A stretch of DNA of 64,000 nucleotides from Acholoe squamosa (GCA_949317995.1 OX439047.1:420501-484500), one strand, 5' to 3'; shown: positions 40,901 through 51,685, counted from the stretch's first letter. The notes: a model not told the origin generated them from the sequence alone. Numbers and translations are program-made.

Positions 40901-43152
40901 GGTACAGGCCATGGGTACCAGTTATACATGGGTCAGATTGAAGGTAGAGTGGTACAGGCCATGGGTACCACTTATACATGGGTCAGATTGAAGGTAGACT
41001 GGTACAGGCCATGGGTACCAGTTATACATGGGTCAGATTGAAGGTAGAGTGGTACAGGCCATGGGTACCAGTTATACATGGGTTAGATTGAAGGTAGAGT
41101 GGTACAGGCCATGGGTAAGAGTTATACATGGGTCAGATTGAAGGTAGAGTGGTACAGGCCATGGGTAAGAGTTATACATGGGTTAGATTGAAGGTGGAGT
41201 GTACAGGCCATAGGTACCAGTTATACATGGGTCAGATTGAAGGTAGAGTGGTACAGGCCATGGGTACCAGTTATACATGGGTCAGATTGAAGGTAGAGTG
41301 GTACAGGCTATGGGTAACAGTTATACATGGGTCAGATTGAAGGTAGAGTGGTACAGGCCATGGGTAACAGTTATACATGGGTCAGATTGAAGGTAGAGTG
41401 GTACAGGCCATGGGTACCAGTTATACATGGGTTGGATTGAAGGTAGAGTGTACAGGCCTTAGGTACCAGTTATACATGGGTCAGATTGAAGGTAGAGTGG
41501 TACAGGCCATGGGTACCAGTTATACATGGGTTAGATTGAAGGTAGAGTGGTACAGGCCATGGGTACCAGTTATACATGGGTTAGATTGAAGGTAGAGTGG
41601 TACAGGCCATGGGTAAGAGTTATACATGGGTCAGATTGAAGGTAGAGTGGTACAGGCCATGGGTACCAGTTATACATGGGTCAGATTGAAGGTAGAGTGC
41701 ACAGGCCATGGGTCCCAGTTATACATGGGTCAGATTGAAGGTAGAGTGGTACAGGCCATGGGTTCCAGTTATACATGGGTTAGATTGAAGGTAGAGTGGT
41801 ACAGGCCATGGGTACCAGTTATACATGGGTTAGATTGAAGGTAGAGTGGTACAGGCCATGGGTAAGAGTTATACATGGGTTAGATTGAAGGTAGAGTGGT
41901 ACAGGCCATGGGTACCAGTTGCTCATGGGTTAGATTGAAGGTAGAGTGGTACAGGCCATGGGTACCAGTTGTACATGGGTTAGATTGAAGGTAGAGTGGT
42001 ACAGGCCATGGGTACCAGTTGTACATGGGTTAGATTGAAGGTAGAGTGGTACAGGCCATGGGTACCAGTTATACATGGGTTAGATTGAAGGTAGACTGGT
42101 ACAGGCCATGGGTACCAGTTATACATGGGTTAGATTGAAGGTAGAGTGGTACAGGCCATGGGTACCAGTTATACATGGGTCAGATTGAAGGTAGAGTGGT
42201 ACAGGCCATGGGTACCAGTTATACATGGGTTAGATTGAAGGTAGAGTGGTACAGGCCATGGGTACCAGTTATACATGGGTTAGATTGAAGGTAGAGTGGT
42301 ACAGGCCATGGGTACCAGTTATACATGGGTCAGATTGAAGGTAGAGTGGTACAGGCCATGGGTACCAGTTATACATGGGTTAGATTGAAGGTAGAGTGGT
42401 ACAGGCCATGGGTACCAGTTATACATGGGTTAGATTGAAGGTAGAGTGGTACAGGCCATGGGTAAGAGTTATACATGGGTTAGATTGAAGGTGGAGTGGT
42501 ACAGGCTATGGGTAAGAGTTATACATGGGTTAGATTGAAGGTAGAGTGGTACATGCCATGGGTAAGACTTATACATGGGTTAGATTGAAGGTAGAGTGTA
42601 CAGGCCATAGGTACCAGTTATACATGGGTCAGATTGAAGGTAGAGTGGTACAGGCCATGGGTAAGACTTATACATGGGTCAGATTGAAGGTGGAGTGGTA
42701 CAGGCCATGGGTACCAGTTATACATGGGTTAGATTGAAGGTAGAGTGGTACAGGCCATGGGTACCAGTTATACATGGGTCAGATTGAAGGTAGAGTGGTA
42801 CAGGCCATGGGTACCAGTTATACATGGGTTAGATTGAAGGTAGACTGTACAGGCCATAGGTACCAGTTATACATGGGTCAGATTGAAGGTAGAGTGGTAC
42901 AGGCCATGGGTACCAGTTATACATGGGTTAGATTGAAGGTAGAGTGGTACAGGCCATGGGTACCAGTTATACATGGGTTAGATTGAAGGTAGAGTGGTAC
43001 AGGCCATGGGTAAGAGTTATACATGGGTTAGATTGAAGGTAGAGTGGTACAGGCCATGGGTAAGATTTATACATGGGTTAGATTGAAGGTAGAGTGTACA
43101 GGCTAGGGTACCAGTTATACATGGGTTAGATTGAAGGTAGAGTGGTACAGGC
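16945..43152 (+). repeat. 50-bp satellite array 2 (26 kb, about 520 units)
   Basis: Same 50-bp unit and orientation as 3480-6530, with the same two diagnostic variant positions. Rare unit variants (for example CACAGGCCACGGGTCCCAG at 27662 and 28561, GGTAGGGTGG at 30151) act as markers and show higher-order duplication. A few 48-49-bp units shift the phase. It ends at 43152, about 240 bp before the carbonic anhydrase exon, so the array is probably intronic. GGGTAAGAG units resemble 5' splice sites. Confidence 0.97.
19600..40970 (+). repeat. Higher-order duplication of about 11.2 kb inside array 2
   Basis: Marker units in about 19600-30380 recur in about 30790-40970. The rare AACAGGCCTTGGGT unit at 19820 matches 31011 (offset 11191). 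The offset stays 11191 to at least 24155, is 11241 near 25961, 10841 near 27610-28700 and 10591 near 29521-30150, which implies one unit gained and then losses of about 400 and 250 bp in the second copy (or the reverse in the first). A nested duplication of 899 bp (27610 versus 28509) is present in both copies, so it is older. Confidence 0.85.
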
Positions 43153-43393
43153 TAGTCATATTCACAATGTGTGTAATTATATTGTATCGTAATAACCCAT
43201 GTATAAGGCCTATACATGAGGAGGGGCCCCTTTACTGCATGGTCAAACTTTGATCTACCTCATTAAAACCTCGCTTATATTTGAAAAAAAAGTCAGATGC
43301 ACCAATAAAGTGCTGGCGAGCAAACTTGTCAGATTTGGAAAGATTCACTGGTACCATCTGTACACTAACAAACCCTCTATCTTCTCTCCACAG
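43153..43393. other. Unique sequence ending in a 3' splice site
   Basis: Non-repetitive sequence between array 2 and the carbonic anhydrase exon. It ends in a pyrimidine-rich tract (CCCTCTATCTTCTCTCCACAG), a good acceptor. The open frame that runs through it into the exon (from 43250) is fortuitous intron translation. Confidence 0.75.
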
Positions 43394-43618
43394 CCCAAGG
43401 GCTTGTTGTTCACATGTATGGACAGTCGACTGGTCATCTCACGTCTACTTGCTGCTGACGTGGGGGAGATGTTCGTAGTGCGTAATGCGGGTAACATCAT
43501 ACCACACAATAAACTGTTTGGCAAGGAGTCTTGCAGTACGGAGCCAGGGGCGCTGGAGTTTGGTGTCCTCCACAACGACTCACGTCATGTGTTCGTCTGC
43601 GGACACTCTGACTGCAAG
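43394..43618 (+). CDS. Internal exon of an animal beta-carbonic anhydrase
   Basis: This 225-bp, 75-codon exon starts and ends on codon boundaries (phase 0) between CTCCACAG and GTACGT. Beta-carbonic anhydrases are zinc enzymes that interconvert CO2 and bicarbonate; animal forms are often mitochondrial. The core signature is complete: TCMDSR (residues 7-12 of the exon) supplies the first zinc cysteine and the Asp-Arg dyad, VVRNAGN (28-34) is the conserved strand, EPGALEFG (50-57) follows, and CGHSDC (69-74) supplies the zinc histidine and second cysteine. No stop or frameshift is present. The flanking exons are not in the window: upstream is a 26-kb satellite array and downstream, after only 137 bp, a retrotransposon. 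The exon could belong to a working gene with very large introns or be a stranded fragment; the intact splice sites favour the former. Confidence 0.93.
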
Positions 43619-43755
43619 GTACGTCTGGAGATTATCCCTTTGAAGACCGCTCATGCATTAATGCATCATGCCCATTGGTTGTCATGATGCATGAATGCAG
43701 CCCTGGTGAGTAACTTGCTAGGACTACATTCAAGCATCATGCTGATCCTATGGCA
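43619..43755. other. Start of downstream intron with a palindromic motif
   Basis: After the donor GTACGT the sequence holds an inverted pair, GCATCATG and CATGATGC, around CCATTGGTTGT (about 43660-43692). A similar pair around an ATCCAATTGG centre lies at 55645-55675, so this may be a small mobile hairpin family. Confidence 0.5.
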
Positions 43756-43935
43756 TGTAGGGGCACGGTTTGTGATAGCGTTAGATAGGTACGAGTTGGT
43801 CAGTTCCTGAGTGGGGCAGACACTTGGATCCGGGTCGGTTACACTGGGCGAGTGGTGGTAGCACTGCTCTCTGTGCTTCCCGGCTTAGACTCAAGGGGTC
43901 GCCACCCAACCCGTTTCTATATAAAGCTGGGTCGT
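43756..43935 (+). repeat. Partial 5' LTR (U3-like) of the gypsy element
   Basis: Begins TGTAGGGGCACGGTTTGTGA and is about 73% similar over 180 bp to the start of the complete LTR at 56261. Shared blocks include GGTACGAGTTGG, GCACTGCTCTC and CTTAGACTC, plus a TATA box (TATATAAA at 43918). Similarity ends just after the TATA box; no counterpart of the poly(A) signal or 3' half is seen before the gag-like frames, so the LTR is truncated or diverged there. Confidence 0.65.
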
Positions 43936-44083
43936 GGCTGAACAAGGTAATTCAGTTAATGGGAGTGAGTCAGCTCTTTTAACGCCGCGTGATGGGGGAG
44001 CTGCCTATATGGACTATAGGAATCCAATTCAGGACGTTGAGGATTCTGAAAATACCAACTCGTAAGCAAATATTGACACTTCT

Positions 44084-45890
44084 ATGGTTCCTGATGGGGC
44101 CTTAGCAGTCAATCAGACGGTTCAGAATATTAGGAATTCGGAATTACTTGGTAATGGGACCTTTGGTAGTCCTGTACTGGTGGCTCAGCTACCAGTGACT
44201 GAACCTCGTAGGAGAAGAGAGTCCATGCACATCATGCCTTTGTCCAATCAGGGAGTTTTTCTCCCTGAGTACAGCTATGTTGTCGGAATCCATTTTTAAT
44301 CCTGGTGGGTCAAGTCAGCCAGCTCCGATGGGTGCTTTAGGGTTCGACAGGTACTGCGAGGAGAGGAGTGGATTCGAAACTGAACGGATGGCTCATCTGG
44401 ATTGGAGAAAAAGATGTGATCAGGAGAAGTTGTGGAATGAAAAGTTAGTAGAATTTCAGAAAAAAGAATGTGAACGTAAGAAAATTCAATTATTAGAGTT
44501 AGAAGCTTCTGTTGATGACAGTTAAATCAGATCTGTGCTGCTTTAGAAGAAAAGACTGATGAACATGATCAGACTGCAGGTCAGTATCAGATTGGGCTGG
44601 AGGCTGCCAAAAGCGGGTTTTCTGATTTGGACGCTCAAATCCAAACACTATGTCAAATTAAGGGACCATCATATCCGGGAAAACGATAAGTTGATCCAGG
44701 ATATTAAGGCAAACAATCAGGTTCTGTATGAGGAGCGTGAAGATCTGACCTATGAGATCACTCAGATTCGCTGTCAGTTGGAGAAAACAGAGGAGAGTGA
44801 AAGTGAGGAACCCGAGGAAGTGGGACAGCCAAATGTAAGTAGTATACTGGATGGGGAACAGGATCAGGCAGATATCTGTACCTCTACTCAGAAACCTATC
44901 CTTAAAAAGGGATATATAGTCCCTTTGTGAAAGACAATGCGGATAAGAATGTGGTTGGGGATAGGTATCAACCTGACAGATCAGAATGTACGTTTAAGTG
45001 TAGGCCAGAAGAACACCACTTTCACGACCGATGGGGAGTATCAGTATATCGACACCAGGGGGCAGCCCATGTCCTCCATATGTGTGGATGATCTGACACC
45101 AGGTGGTGTAGTGGTGGATGCATATATGGATGATCAGGATGATGAACAGGGGCATTCTGTCGTTGGGAATCAAACCTATCAGATCTCTGGAGGTTCAGTT
45201 CAGACACCAATCAAAACTACTGATCAGAATTTAACAATAATACTCCGGAACCCAAGCCGTGTACTGACAGCTCCACTAAGACCAACCCAAACCCGGGAAC
45301 TAATCCTAACCCGAGAATCAGCCCTTATTCGGGAACTGATTAGAATATGTATGGTGATGGAGGATGGGGCAATACGAATCATTCGAATTTGGGATGCTTT
45401 GGCACTTCAAGGTCCGGTGGGGGTGGTAGGAAAAGTAAGGAACAGCAAATGCTGGATTGGAGTTTAGAACAGTGTATGAGATTATGGAGCAGGGAGATAT
45501 CAGCTATGAAGAGTCAGATAGAAACCAAACACTTTGATGGATCTGAACCCTGCAGGGACTGGTTTTCAGATTTTACGGATGATAGGGAAGTAGATGGCTA
45601 TTCTGATGAGGAATCACTGCCTATCCTGGTACAATGCCTTAAGAAGGGACCAGGAAGGATAGTAGTAGTTCAGTGGAGGGTTCAGTTTCATGGGCATGGA
45701 ACATATTCTCAACTGGTAGAACTGTGTAGTGGGTATCTGGGAAGCATTGATGACTTATGAGTATAAGAAAAGAATTCAGAAGTCAGGAGAATCAGTTAGA
45801 GTGTACGGATTGGAACTTCAGATATTGCTATGGAAAGCTAGGCCTAACATTGTCCTGGAGGATGACTACACGAGTAGTGAGCTGTTTATA
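44084..45890 (+). pseudogene. gag: gag-like region, N-terminal and capsid part (broken)
   Basis: A chain of overlapping or adjacent open frames in different phases (44084-44299, 44277-44525, 44559-44930, 44937-45467, 45347-45760, 45729-45890). The 44277 frame is rich in E/K/R (ERKKIQLLELEASVDD) and, like the 44559 frame, looks coiled coil. The 45347-45890 part is capsid-like in character (FDGSEPCRDWFSDF, then YKKRIQKSGESV), resembling the region of retrotransposon Gag that assembles particles. Frame changes near 44525, 45467 and 45750 and a TAG just before 45347 show decay. Assignment rests on position before the zinc knuckle and overall character; the N-terminal part could be something else. 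Confidence 0.65.
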
Positions 45891-46117
45891 CCGCCATGTA
45901 CCATGTACCATATCTCAATGTCAAACTGATCTTCCTAATCATTACATACTTCAATATATACTATGGGGAGAGGCATAATAATATCTTTTGATATGCCTCA
46001 ACCCATGAACTTATTGGTCTATAGAACACAAAAATTACCTTGTATATTCTTTCATCCGTTTGTCGACTCATATGTTCTATGATCAATAAAGTTGTTCAAA
46101 AAAAAAAAAAATCTCAT
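45891..46117 (+). mobile_element. Retrocopy with poly(A) tail inserted in gag
   Basis: A 220-bp stretch unlike its surroundings ends in AATAAA (46085) followed about 8 bases later by a run of 14 A (46098-46111). The gag frame stops making sense at TTTATA (45885-45890) and resumes at TTTATT (46118-46123), a likely imperfect target-site duplication. This is the pattern of target-primed reverse transcription: a 5'-truncated LINE 3' end or a processed mRNA fragment. I do not recognise the source. Confidence 0.7.
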
Positions 46118-46190
46118 TTTATTAAGGGGTTGAGAGAGAAGGACCATTAGGATTGTCCTTATAGGACTTGGAAGCGCAGAGCAAATATGA

Positions 46191-46428
46191 ATACTGTATT
46201 CGATCTAATAAGCGCACAAGTGCAGAAAAAATTAATTGTTAAGTGCTCAAAACCTTATAAGATATAATAATTCGATTAAGTGCACCCCCAAGAGCCTAAA
46301 ATCGTTGTTTTTACCCTAAAAATCTTAATTTTACACTTCATTTGACTGATTTTACACAAGGATGGGACCCAGAAAGAAGGGTTGTGCGCTTATTAGAGCA
46401 TGTGCACTTATTAGAATGAATATGGTAC
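46191..46428. mobile_element. ~240-bp MITE-like element inserted in gag
   Basis: Imperfect terminal inverted repeats of about 28 bp: the left reads ATACTGTATTCGATCTAATA then AGCGCAC; the right, reversed, reads GTACCATATTCATTCTAATA then AGTGCAC. A further copy of the AATAAGCGCAC word lies inside the right end (46386-46396). No open frame. I see no convincing target-site duplication. Confidence 0.65.
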
Positions 46429-46429
46429 T

Positions 46430-46952
46430 CTGTTAGATGCCATTGACGATCTGACTCTGAAGAAAACATTTCTTATGGGATTTGTACCTCAGGAGAGTAG
46501 TTTGGTAATGCCCACTCTGAAACCAGTGGATAAGGTGACTGCTGCTCCTGTATCTGAAGTCGAGTGTGAATTCGAAATTGTGGAGTTTGAGGAGGAAGAT
46601 GGTAGTATTTCGGCTATTAGATTCATCCCGCGAAGTAAATTTTTCTACTCAACCCAAGAAGGGGGATACTGAGAATAAGGTGGAGAAACCTCAAGTGGTT
46701 AAGACAATTGCTCAGAAGAAAGAGACCCGGGATTCACCTATGGATATGAAGAATATGATGGAGACTATGATGAAGTCTTTTAGGGAGGAGATTGAGAGCC
46801 ATCATTGGAATAGGCCTTGGTTTGATAAATCTAGAGTACGATGTTATAGATGTCAGAAGATGGGGCATATTGCATACGATTGTCGGGCACCTGAACCAGT
46901 GCCTTGGAATGTTTCAGTTGTTGAGGAAGTTGAAGGTGATTCGGAAAATTAG
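46430..46952 (+). pseudogene. gag: gag-like region, C-terminal part with zinc knuckle
   Basis: Two overlapping frames (46475-46672 and 46566-46952) continue Gag after the insertions. The second encodes a canonical CCHC zinc knuckle, CYRCQKMGHIAYDC (46842-46883; spacing C-2-C-4-H-4-C), the nucleocapsid motif that binds element RNA. Before it lies a Met/Glu-rich segment. The switch between frames near 46620-46670 indicates a frameshift. Confidence 0.85.
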
Positions 46953-47037
46953 AAAGGGTTGAGGATGTGGCAAATGAATTGACCCGGAGAAATAATGCCA
47001 AAATACTGTCCACAGTAAGTCATCTAAAGAATCCGGA

Positions 47038-48003
47038 ATGAGTACGCCTGACAGGATGAGTGAAGAGGCTGATCACCTCTCCCTCCCTGGGGCCAGGGGA
47101 CCTAGTGAATCAGTTAATCGGCAGATTGAGAGTGAGCCAGTTACCACTAGGGAAGAGGAAGGGTGGGTAAGACAACTCACACGTGTATGTGTAGCAAACC
47201 TTCCCCCAGATCATCCTTGTTTGAAGCATATAGGACAAAAGGGGTTGGATCTCGGCATTTCGGAAGATTTTGATAGGTTTTCTGGGAATTACTCCCCATT
47301 GGGAGGTCGGAGGTGGTATGTGCCTGTTACGATTCAGGGTAGGACTGGGGAATTCTTGGTAGACACGGGCGCCAGCCACTCATTAGTCTCCAAGCGGTTC
47401 CTTAGCCACTTGCCAGATAAGACTGAGAACCTCATAACGGGGGTAAAGGCTTGCACGACCGATGGATCAGATATGCAGGTGTTTGGTAAGGCATTTTGGA
47501 AGGCGAAAATTGGACAGAAAGAATTTGTTCTTTGTCCGATAATAGCAGAGGTGAAGGATGATGGGATACTTGGGTTAGACTTTGTGAGTCTCTTTGAAGC
47601 TGAGTTGAACCCAAGCCAGGGTATTTTGAGTATTAGGAAACCATATGATATACGGGTTGTGTGTATGCTCCGACAAATCAGTTCAGTAGCTAGTGTGGTA
47701 GACACAGTTAAGACACCTCCGGGTGTCTCCTGTGACGTGCTGTGCACTACTGATAGATCCCTGAAGGGGCAAGAGAGTCTGTTTGAGCCTGATACTGTTC
47801 ACTTGGCAAGTATAGGATTGGAATCTGTTGATACCCTAGTAGGAAATCCATTTTGGAATGTCCTACCTGTCATGAACCAGGGAGGGGAGACTATCTACCT
47901 TAAGAAAGGTTCTGAGATTGGAGCAATAACTTTGGTGACTGATGATGAAATGGTTCTATCAGGAAAGGTGAAGTTGAATCAACAACTGGATAAGATTATT
48001 TAG
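47038..48003 (+). pseudogene. pol: Retropepsin-like aspartic protease domain of the gypsy polyprotein
   Basis: An intact 321-codon frame, the longest in the window. The catalytic motif DTGASHSLV begins at residue 109 (47362), and GILGLDF about 70 residues later is the second conserved block of retropepsins, which act as dimers to cut the Gag-Pol precursor. The 108 residues before it are polar and of unknown role; the ~130 after it probably link to reverse transcriptase. The domain itself has no visible break, but the polyprotein frame is lost just downstream (stop at 48001). Confidence 0.88.
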
Positions 48004-48059
48004 GACTGTTCTTAGGAAAATAGTTATCAGAAAATGGAAGTTTGGAATCTCTTACGAAA

Positions 48060-48965
48060 GAAGATGCATTTGGTTACTCGGGCGGACCCTTGGGGCAGAA
48101 TAATAAGGTATTACACCATATCAATCCTGGAGATGTTGAACCCTTTAAGATTCCATATAGACGTTTACCTCTGAAGAAGAAGATAATCTGTGAAAATGAG
48201 ATTTTTGAATAGCTGGAGAAGGAAGTTATAGTACCAAGTACTAGTCCCTGGTCCAGCCCGGTTGTCATGACTACGAAGAAGGATGGGAGTATCTGCTTTT
48301 GTGTGGATTATAGGAAGTTAAATGGCATGACTAAGAAGAATTCGTATCCTCTCCCGAGGATTGATGAAACTTTAGATGCCTTAGGTGGGAATAATTGGTT
48401 CTGTACCCTGGATCTGCAGTCCGGGTATTGGCAGATAGGAATGAACCCTGGTGACATAGAGAAAACTGCCTTCTCTAGTCATTTGGGATTGTTTGAATAT
48501 AATGTGCTGTTCGGCTTATGTAATGCACCGCCAACATTTGAAGCTATGATGGAAACTCTGTTGAGTGACCTATTATGGAAGAAATGTTTGGTGTATCTGG
48601 ACGATGTAATTGTTTTTGGTAAAACATTCCAACAGTGTTTGGATAATTTGGAAAAAGTTATAGAGACTAATCTCTAATGGGTTATGTCTGAAAGCTAAGC
48701 AGTGTGAGTTGTTTAAGAACTCAATTACGTATCTGGGAAGGATAATATCTCCAGAAGGTATTACGGCAGATCCAGAGAAGGTGGAAAGTGTGCAGAATTG
48801 GGAAAGACCTGTGACTGTTAAGCAGATGAGGTCCTTCCTAGGCTTTTGTAGCTATTATAGGGATTTTATTCCGGGTTACTCATGAGTAAGTTTTCCCTTA
48901 CAAAGCATTGCTCATTGGACACCCGGAAGGGCTAAGGAACCTTTCCCATGGGAAAAAGTTTAAAG
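48060..48965 (+). pseudogene. pol: Reverse transcriptase domain (frameshifted)
   Basis: The best-preserved part is the frame 48267-48677: CVDYRKLN, YPLPRIDETLDALGG, LDLQSGYWQ, FGLCNAPPTF and the catalytic YLDDVIVFG box. These are the standard Ty3/gypsy reverse transcriptase blocks in order. The protein then shifts frame near 48677, where SFLGFCSYYRDFIPGYS (about 48832-48884) marks the connection region and is followed by a stop. Upstream, 48060-48266 encodes the start of the domain with at least one stop. The usual MPFGL is LFGL here. Confidence 0.92.
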
Positions 48966-49934
48966 ATCAGTTTAAAGATCAGGAAGAAGCTGAAGGCTCT
49001 GTTTATGGATACACCTGTGTTACGATACCCTACATCTACGGGTCACTTTATTTTAGATACGGATGCTAGTAGTGATAGCATTGGAGCCGCATTGTCTCAG
49101 GTCCAGGATGGTGTGGAAATTCCGATCGCATTTGCTAGCAACACTCTGAATAAGGCTCAGGAGAATTATTGCACCACTAAGAGGGAACTTCTGGCTGTGG
49201 TGGTGTATAGCAAGAAATTTAGACATTTCTTGTGGGGGTCGGATTTTACATTAAGGACTGACCATTCATCACTCCGTTGGCTACTTAATTTTAAGAATGC
49301 TGAAGGAATGATAGGAAGATGGTTGGCCCACTTTTCAGAATTTGGATTGGAAAACAGCCAGATCCAGCATAGGTCAGGAGCTAAGCACACTAATGCTGAT
49401 GCTCTAAGTAGGAGGCCAATTAAGAAGTGTAACCGGGACGATAGTGATGATTGTGGTCAGCATAATGCAGTCATTGCAGATCTAAAAATACCTTATAGGG
49501 ATCATCCCGAAACTCTGATTGAGTGGTCACCTGAGACTATTCGTCAGTTTCAGAATAAGAATCCCACTGTTAAGAAGCTCCTTGAAACAGTTCCACTTGG
49601 AATAAAACCCTTAAGGCCTGCTATGAGTATGGAAAATAGGGAGATAAGAAGATTTCTAGCTCAATGGACCGAGTTGGAAGTCAGAGATGGAATTTTATGT
49701 AGTGGGAAAATAAGTCAAACTAATAAGATTCTTCAGATTGTTATTCTGAGTGCTATGTGTCAGGATATTATGTATTATTGTCATGGCCACGTGACAAGTG
49801 GTCATTTTGGAAAGAATAGATCCCTGGAAAGACTTTCCCGGAGATACTATTGGCCAGGAATGAGGGGATTTACTAAGGTGGATTGCCACTTGTCCTGACT
49901 GTGGTAAGAATAAACCTGGTGAGGGATAAGGTAA
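48948..49934 (+). pseudogene. pol: RNase H and integrase zinc-binding N-terminus
   Basis: Frame 48948-49898 carries RNase H with its acidic residues in context: DTDASSDSIGAALSQ, KRELLAVV, RTDHSSLRWLL and NADALSRRP. It continues into the HHCC region of integrase (CHGHVTSGHFGKNRSLERL then YYWPGM). The two cysteines (CPDCG, about 49892-49906) lie in another frame, so a small frameshift occurs near 49880. A stop follows in GEG-TAA shortly before the MITE at 49935. Confidence 0.92.
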
Positions 49935-50330
49935 GGCCACACCAAATTAAAAAGTTGGTCTATGGATTTTCATTTTGAAAAAATGGAGAGGGAGGGTGAA
50001 ATATATATATTTTTTTTAAATTGTTTTTTGTCAATGGATTTTGCACATCACAGATGTGGAGAGGGCGATTTTTTATTATTTTTTTTTTTTGATAACCAAA
50101 GATTTCCCAGGAAAGGAGTTGAGAGGAGTTGGAGTTGGCCAGTTTTTAAAGCTAGTATCTGCCATTGTATTGTTTGTTCAAAAATTATGGCTCAAAAAAA
50201 AAACAATCAGATTTTTTCAGAAAATGGTGCAGGTGCAATCCATAGACAAAATAATTTTCAAAAAAAAAAATTGTATTTCTGAAAATATGATGCGGAAATC
50301 CATAGACCAACTATTTAATTTGGTGTGGCC
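49935..50330. mobile_element. 396-bp MITE-like element inserted in the integrase region
   Basis: Terminal inverted repeats of about 38 bp: the left begins GGCCACACCAAATTAAAAAG and continues TTGGTCTATGGATTTTC; the right (50295-50330) is the reverse complement with a few changes. The interior is T- and A-rich with no credible gene. The integrase frame resumes directly after it (NPLIQELFGVRFGRIAID). Flanks read TAA and CAA, so a 3-bp TWA-like target-site duplication with one change is possible but not proven. Confidence 0.85.
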
Positions 50331-50399
50331 CAAGAATCCTTTGATTCAGGAATTATTTGGCGTACGTTTTGGCAGAATTGCAATTGATATCATTAGTAC

Positions 50400-51004
50400 G
50401 GAGCCCCTAATAGGACATACCAAAAATAATTTTTTCCCTAGAAAAATATTCTTGCAGGTGTACAAATTATTCTTGCGGGTGCACAAACATTCTTGCGGGT
50501 ACACATATTATTCTTGCGGGTGCACAAACATTCTTGCGGGTACACAGATATTCTTGCGGGGGCACAAACATTCCTGCGGGTACACAAATTATTCTTGCAG
50601 GTGCACAAATCATTCTTGCGGGTACACAAAAAAACTTGCTGGTGCAGAAATAAATCTTTGGGGTACACAAATAGTACTTTCAGGTACACAAATAGTTCTT
50701 GCAGGTGCACAACATTGCAGGTACAGAAATGTTTTTTGTAGGGGGCAAGAATGTTTGTCCACCTGCAAGAATGTTTTCTGCATTCACAAGAATGTTTGCT
50801 TACCAGCAATAATTATTTGTGCACCCACAAGAATTATTTGTGCGTCCGCAAGAATGTTTGTGCATCCGCAAGAATTATTTGTGCATTCGCAAGAATATTT
50901 GTGTACCCGCAAGAATTATTTGTGCATCCGCAAGAATATTTTTGTACCCGCAAGAATATTTTTTTCTGGGGAAATTTTTTTTGGTATGTCCTATTAGGGG
51001 CTCC
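50400..51004. mobile_element. 605-bp fold-back element with tandem-repeat arms
   Basis: The ends are inverted repeats (GGAGCCCCTAATAGGACATA from the left, exactly repeated in reverse at the right). Between them each arm is a tandem series of a ~20-21-bp unit (ATTCTTGCGGGTACACAAAT type) on the left and its reverse complement on the right, meeting near 50715. The element is flanked by GTAC on both sides (50396-50399 and 51005-51008), a perfect 4-bp target-site duplication. This is the architecture of Foldback elements. No open frame worth calling. Confidence 0.9.
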
Positions 51005-51008
51005 GTAC

Positions 51009-51650
51009 ATTAGTGGGTTTACTACAACCCCTAGGGATAACACTTGTATGATGGTTGTGTGCGATTATTATATGAAATATACGAAAGTATTTCCTTTGAA
51101 AGATCATAAAGCTGTTACTTGTGCGGAAGCATTTGTTAGAGGCTAGGTGTTGCAGTTTGGGGTTCCCCTAATGCTTCACAGTGATCAGGGAAGGGAATTT
51201 GGATCTGATTTGTTTCAGGAAATGTGCAATTACCTGGCTATCTGCAAGACACGTACAAATCTGTATCGTCCTCAGTCTGATGGCTTGGTAGAAAGGTTCA
51301 ATAGGACCCTGTTGCAAGTTCTGAAACCATTAGTAAATAATTATCAGGACGATTGGGATGTTCAGTGTGATTTTGTGGTGCGTGCATACAATAGTAACAT
51401 GCATGCTTCCACTAATTGCATGCCAAATATGTTGGTTTATGGTGAAGACATTATAATGCCAGCGGATCTGGTGTTTGGTGTGATTGGAATCAGTCCTGAA
51501 ACTCCATGTTCTATCATGTTTGTGGAGTCTCTAAGGGATAATTTTAAGAAAGCTTATAAACTTGTTAGGATTCAATTGGAAAAAATCAGCAAAATGGCAG
51601 AAGGTGGGATATGATACTGGATTGAAGCCTAGATTTTTTCAGGGTGGGAG
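51009..51650 (+). pseudogene. pol: Integrase catalytic core (broken)
   Basis: The first part (GFTTTPRDNTCMMVVCDYY) follows the fold-back insertion. The core acidic residues are in their usual contexts: the first in the AIDII segment before the insertion, the second in LHSDQGREFGSD (about 51176), the third in DGLVERFNRTLLQ (about 51280), the D-D-35-E arrangement of retroviral-type integrases. An in-frame TAG at 51144-51146 separates 51009-51143 from 51147-51614. The fold-back element also splits the domain between the first aspartate and the rest. Confidence 0.9.
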
Positions 51651-51685
51651 ATAGGGTCCCTTGATAGATTGAAAGTGGTATCTAG

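Noticed and set aside
17196..42986. Repeated open frames of 63-70 codons in the 50-bp array
   Set aside because: They arise because three units make 150 bp and some unit combinations lack stops. They have no start context, domain or independent conservation.
16945..43152. CRISPR-like appearance of regularly spaced repeats
   Set aside because: The whole 50-bp unit is conserved; there are no unique spacers, and the context is eukaryotic. The same holds for the 56/60-bp array.
43250..43393. Extension of the carbonic anhydrase frame upstream of 43394
   Set aside because: The translation before the acceptor AG has no family similarity and runs through a pyrimidine tract typical of an intron end.
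50438..51043. Cys/Arg-rich frames of up to 131 codons at the fold-back element
   Set aside because: They are translations of the 20-21-bp repeats and appear on both strands because the element is a palindrome.
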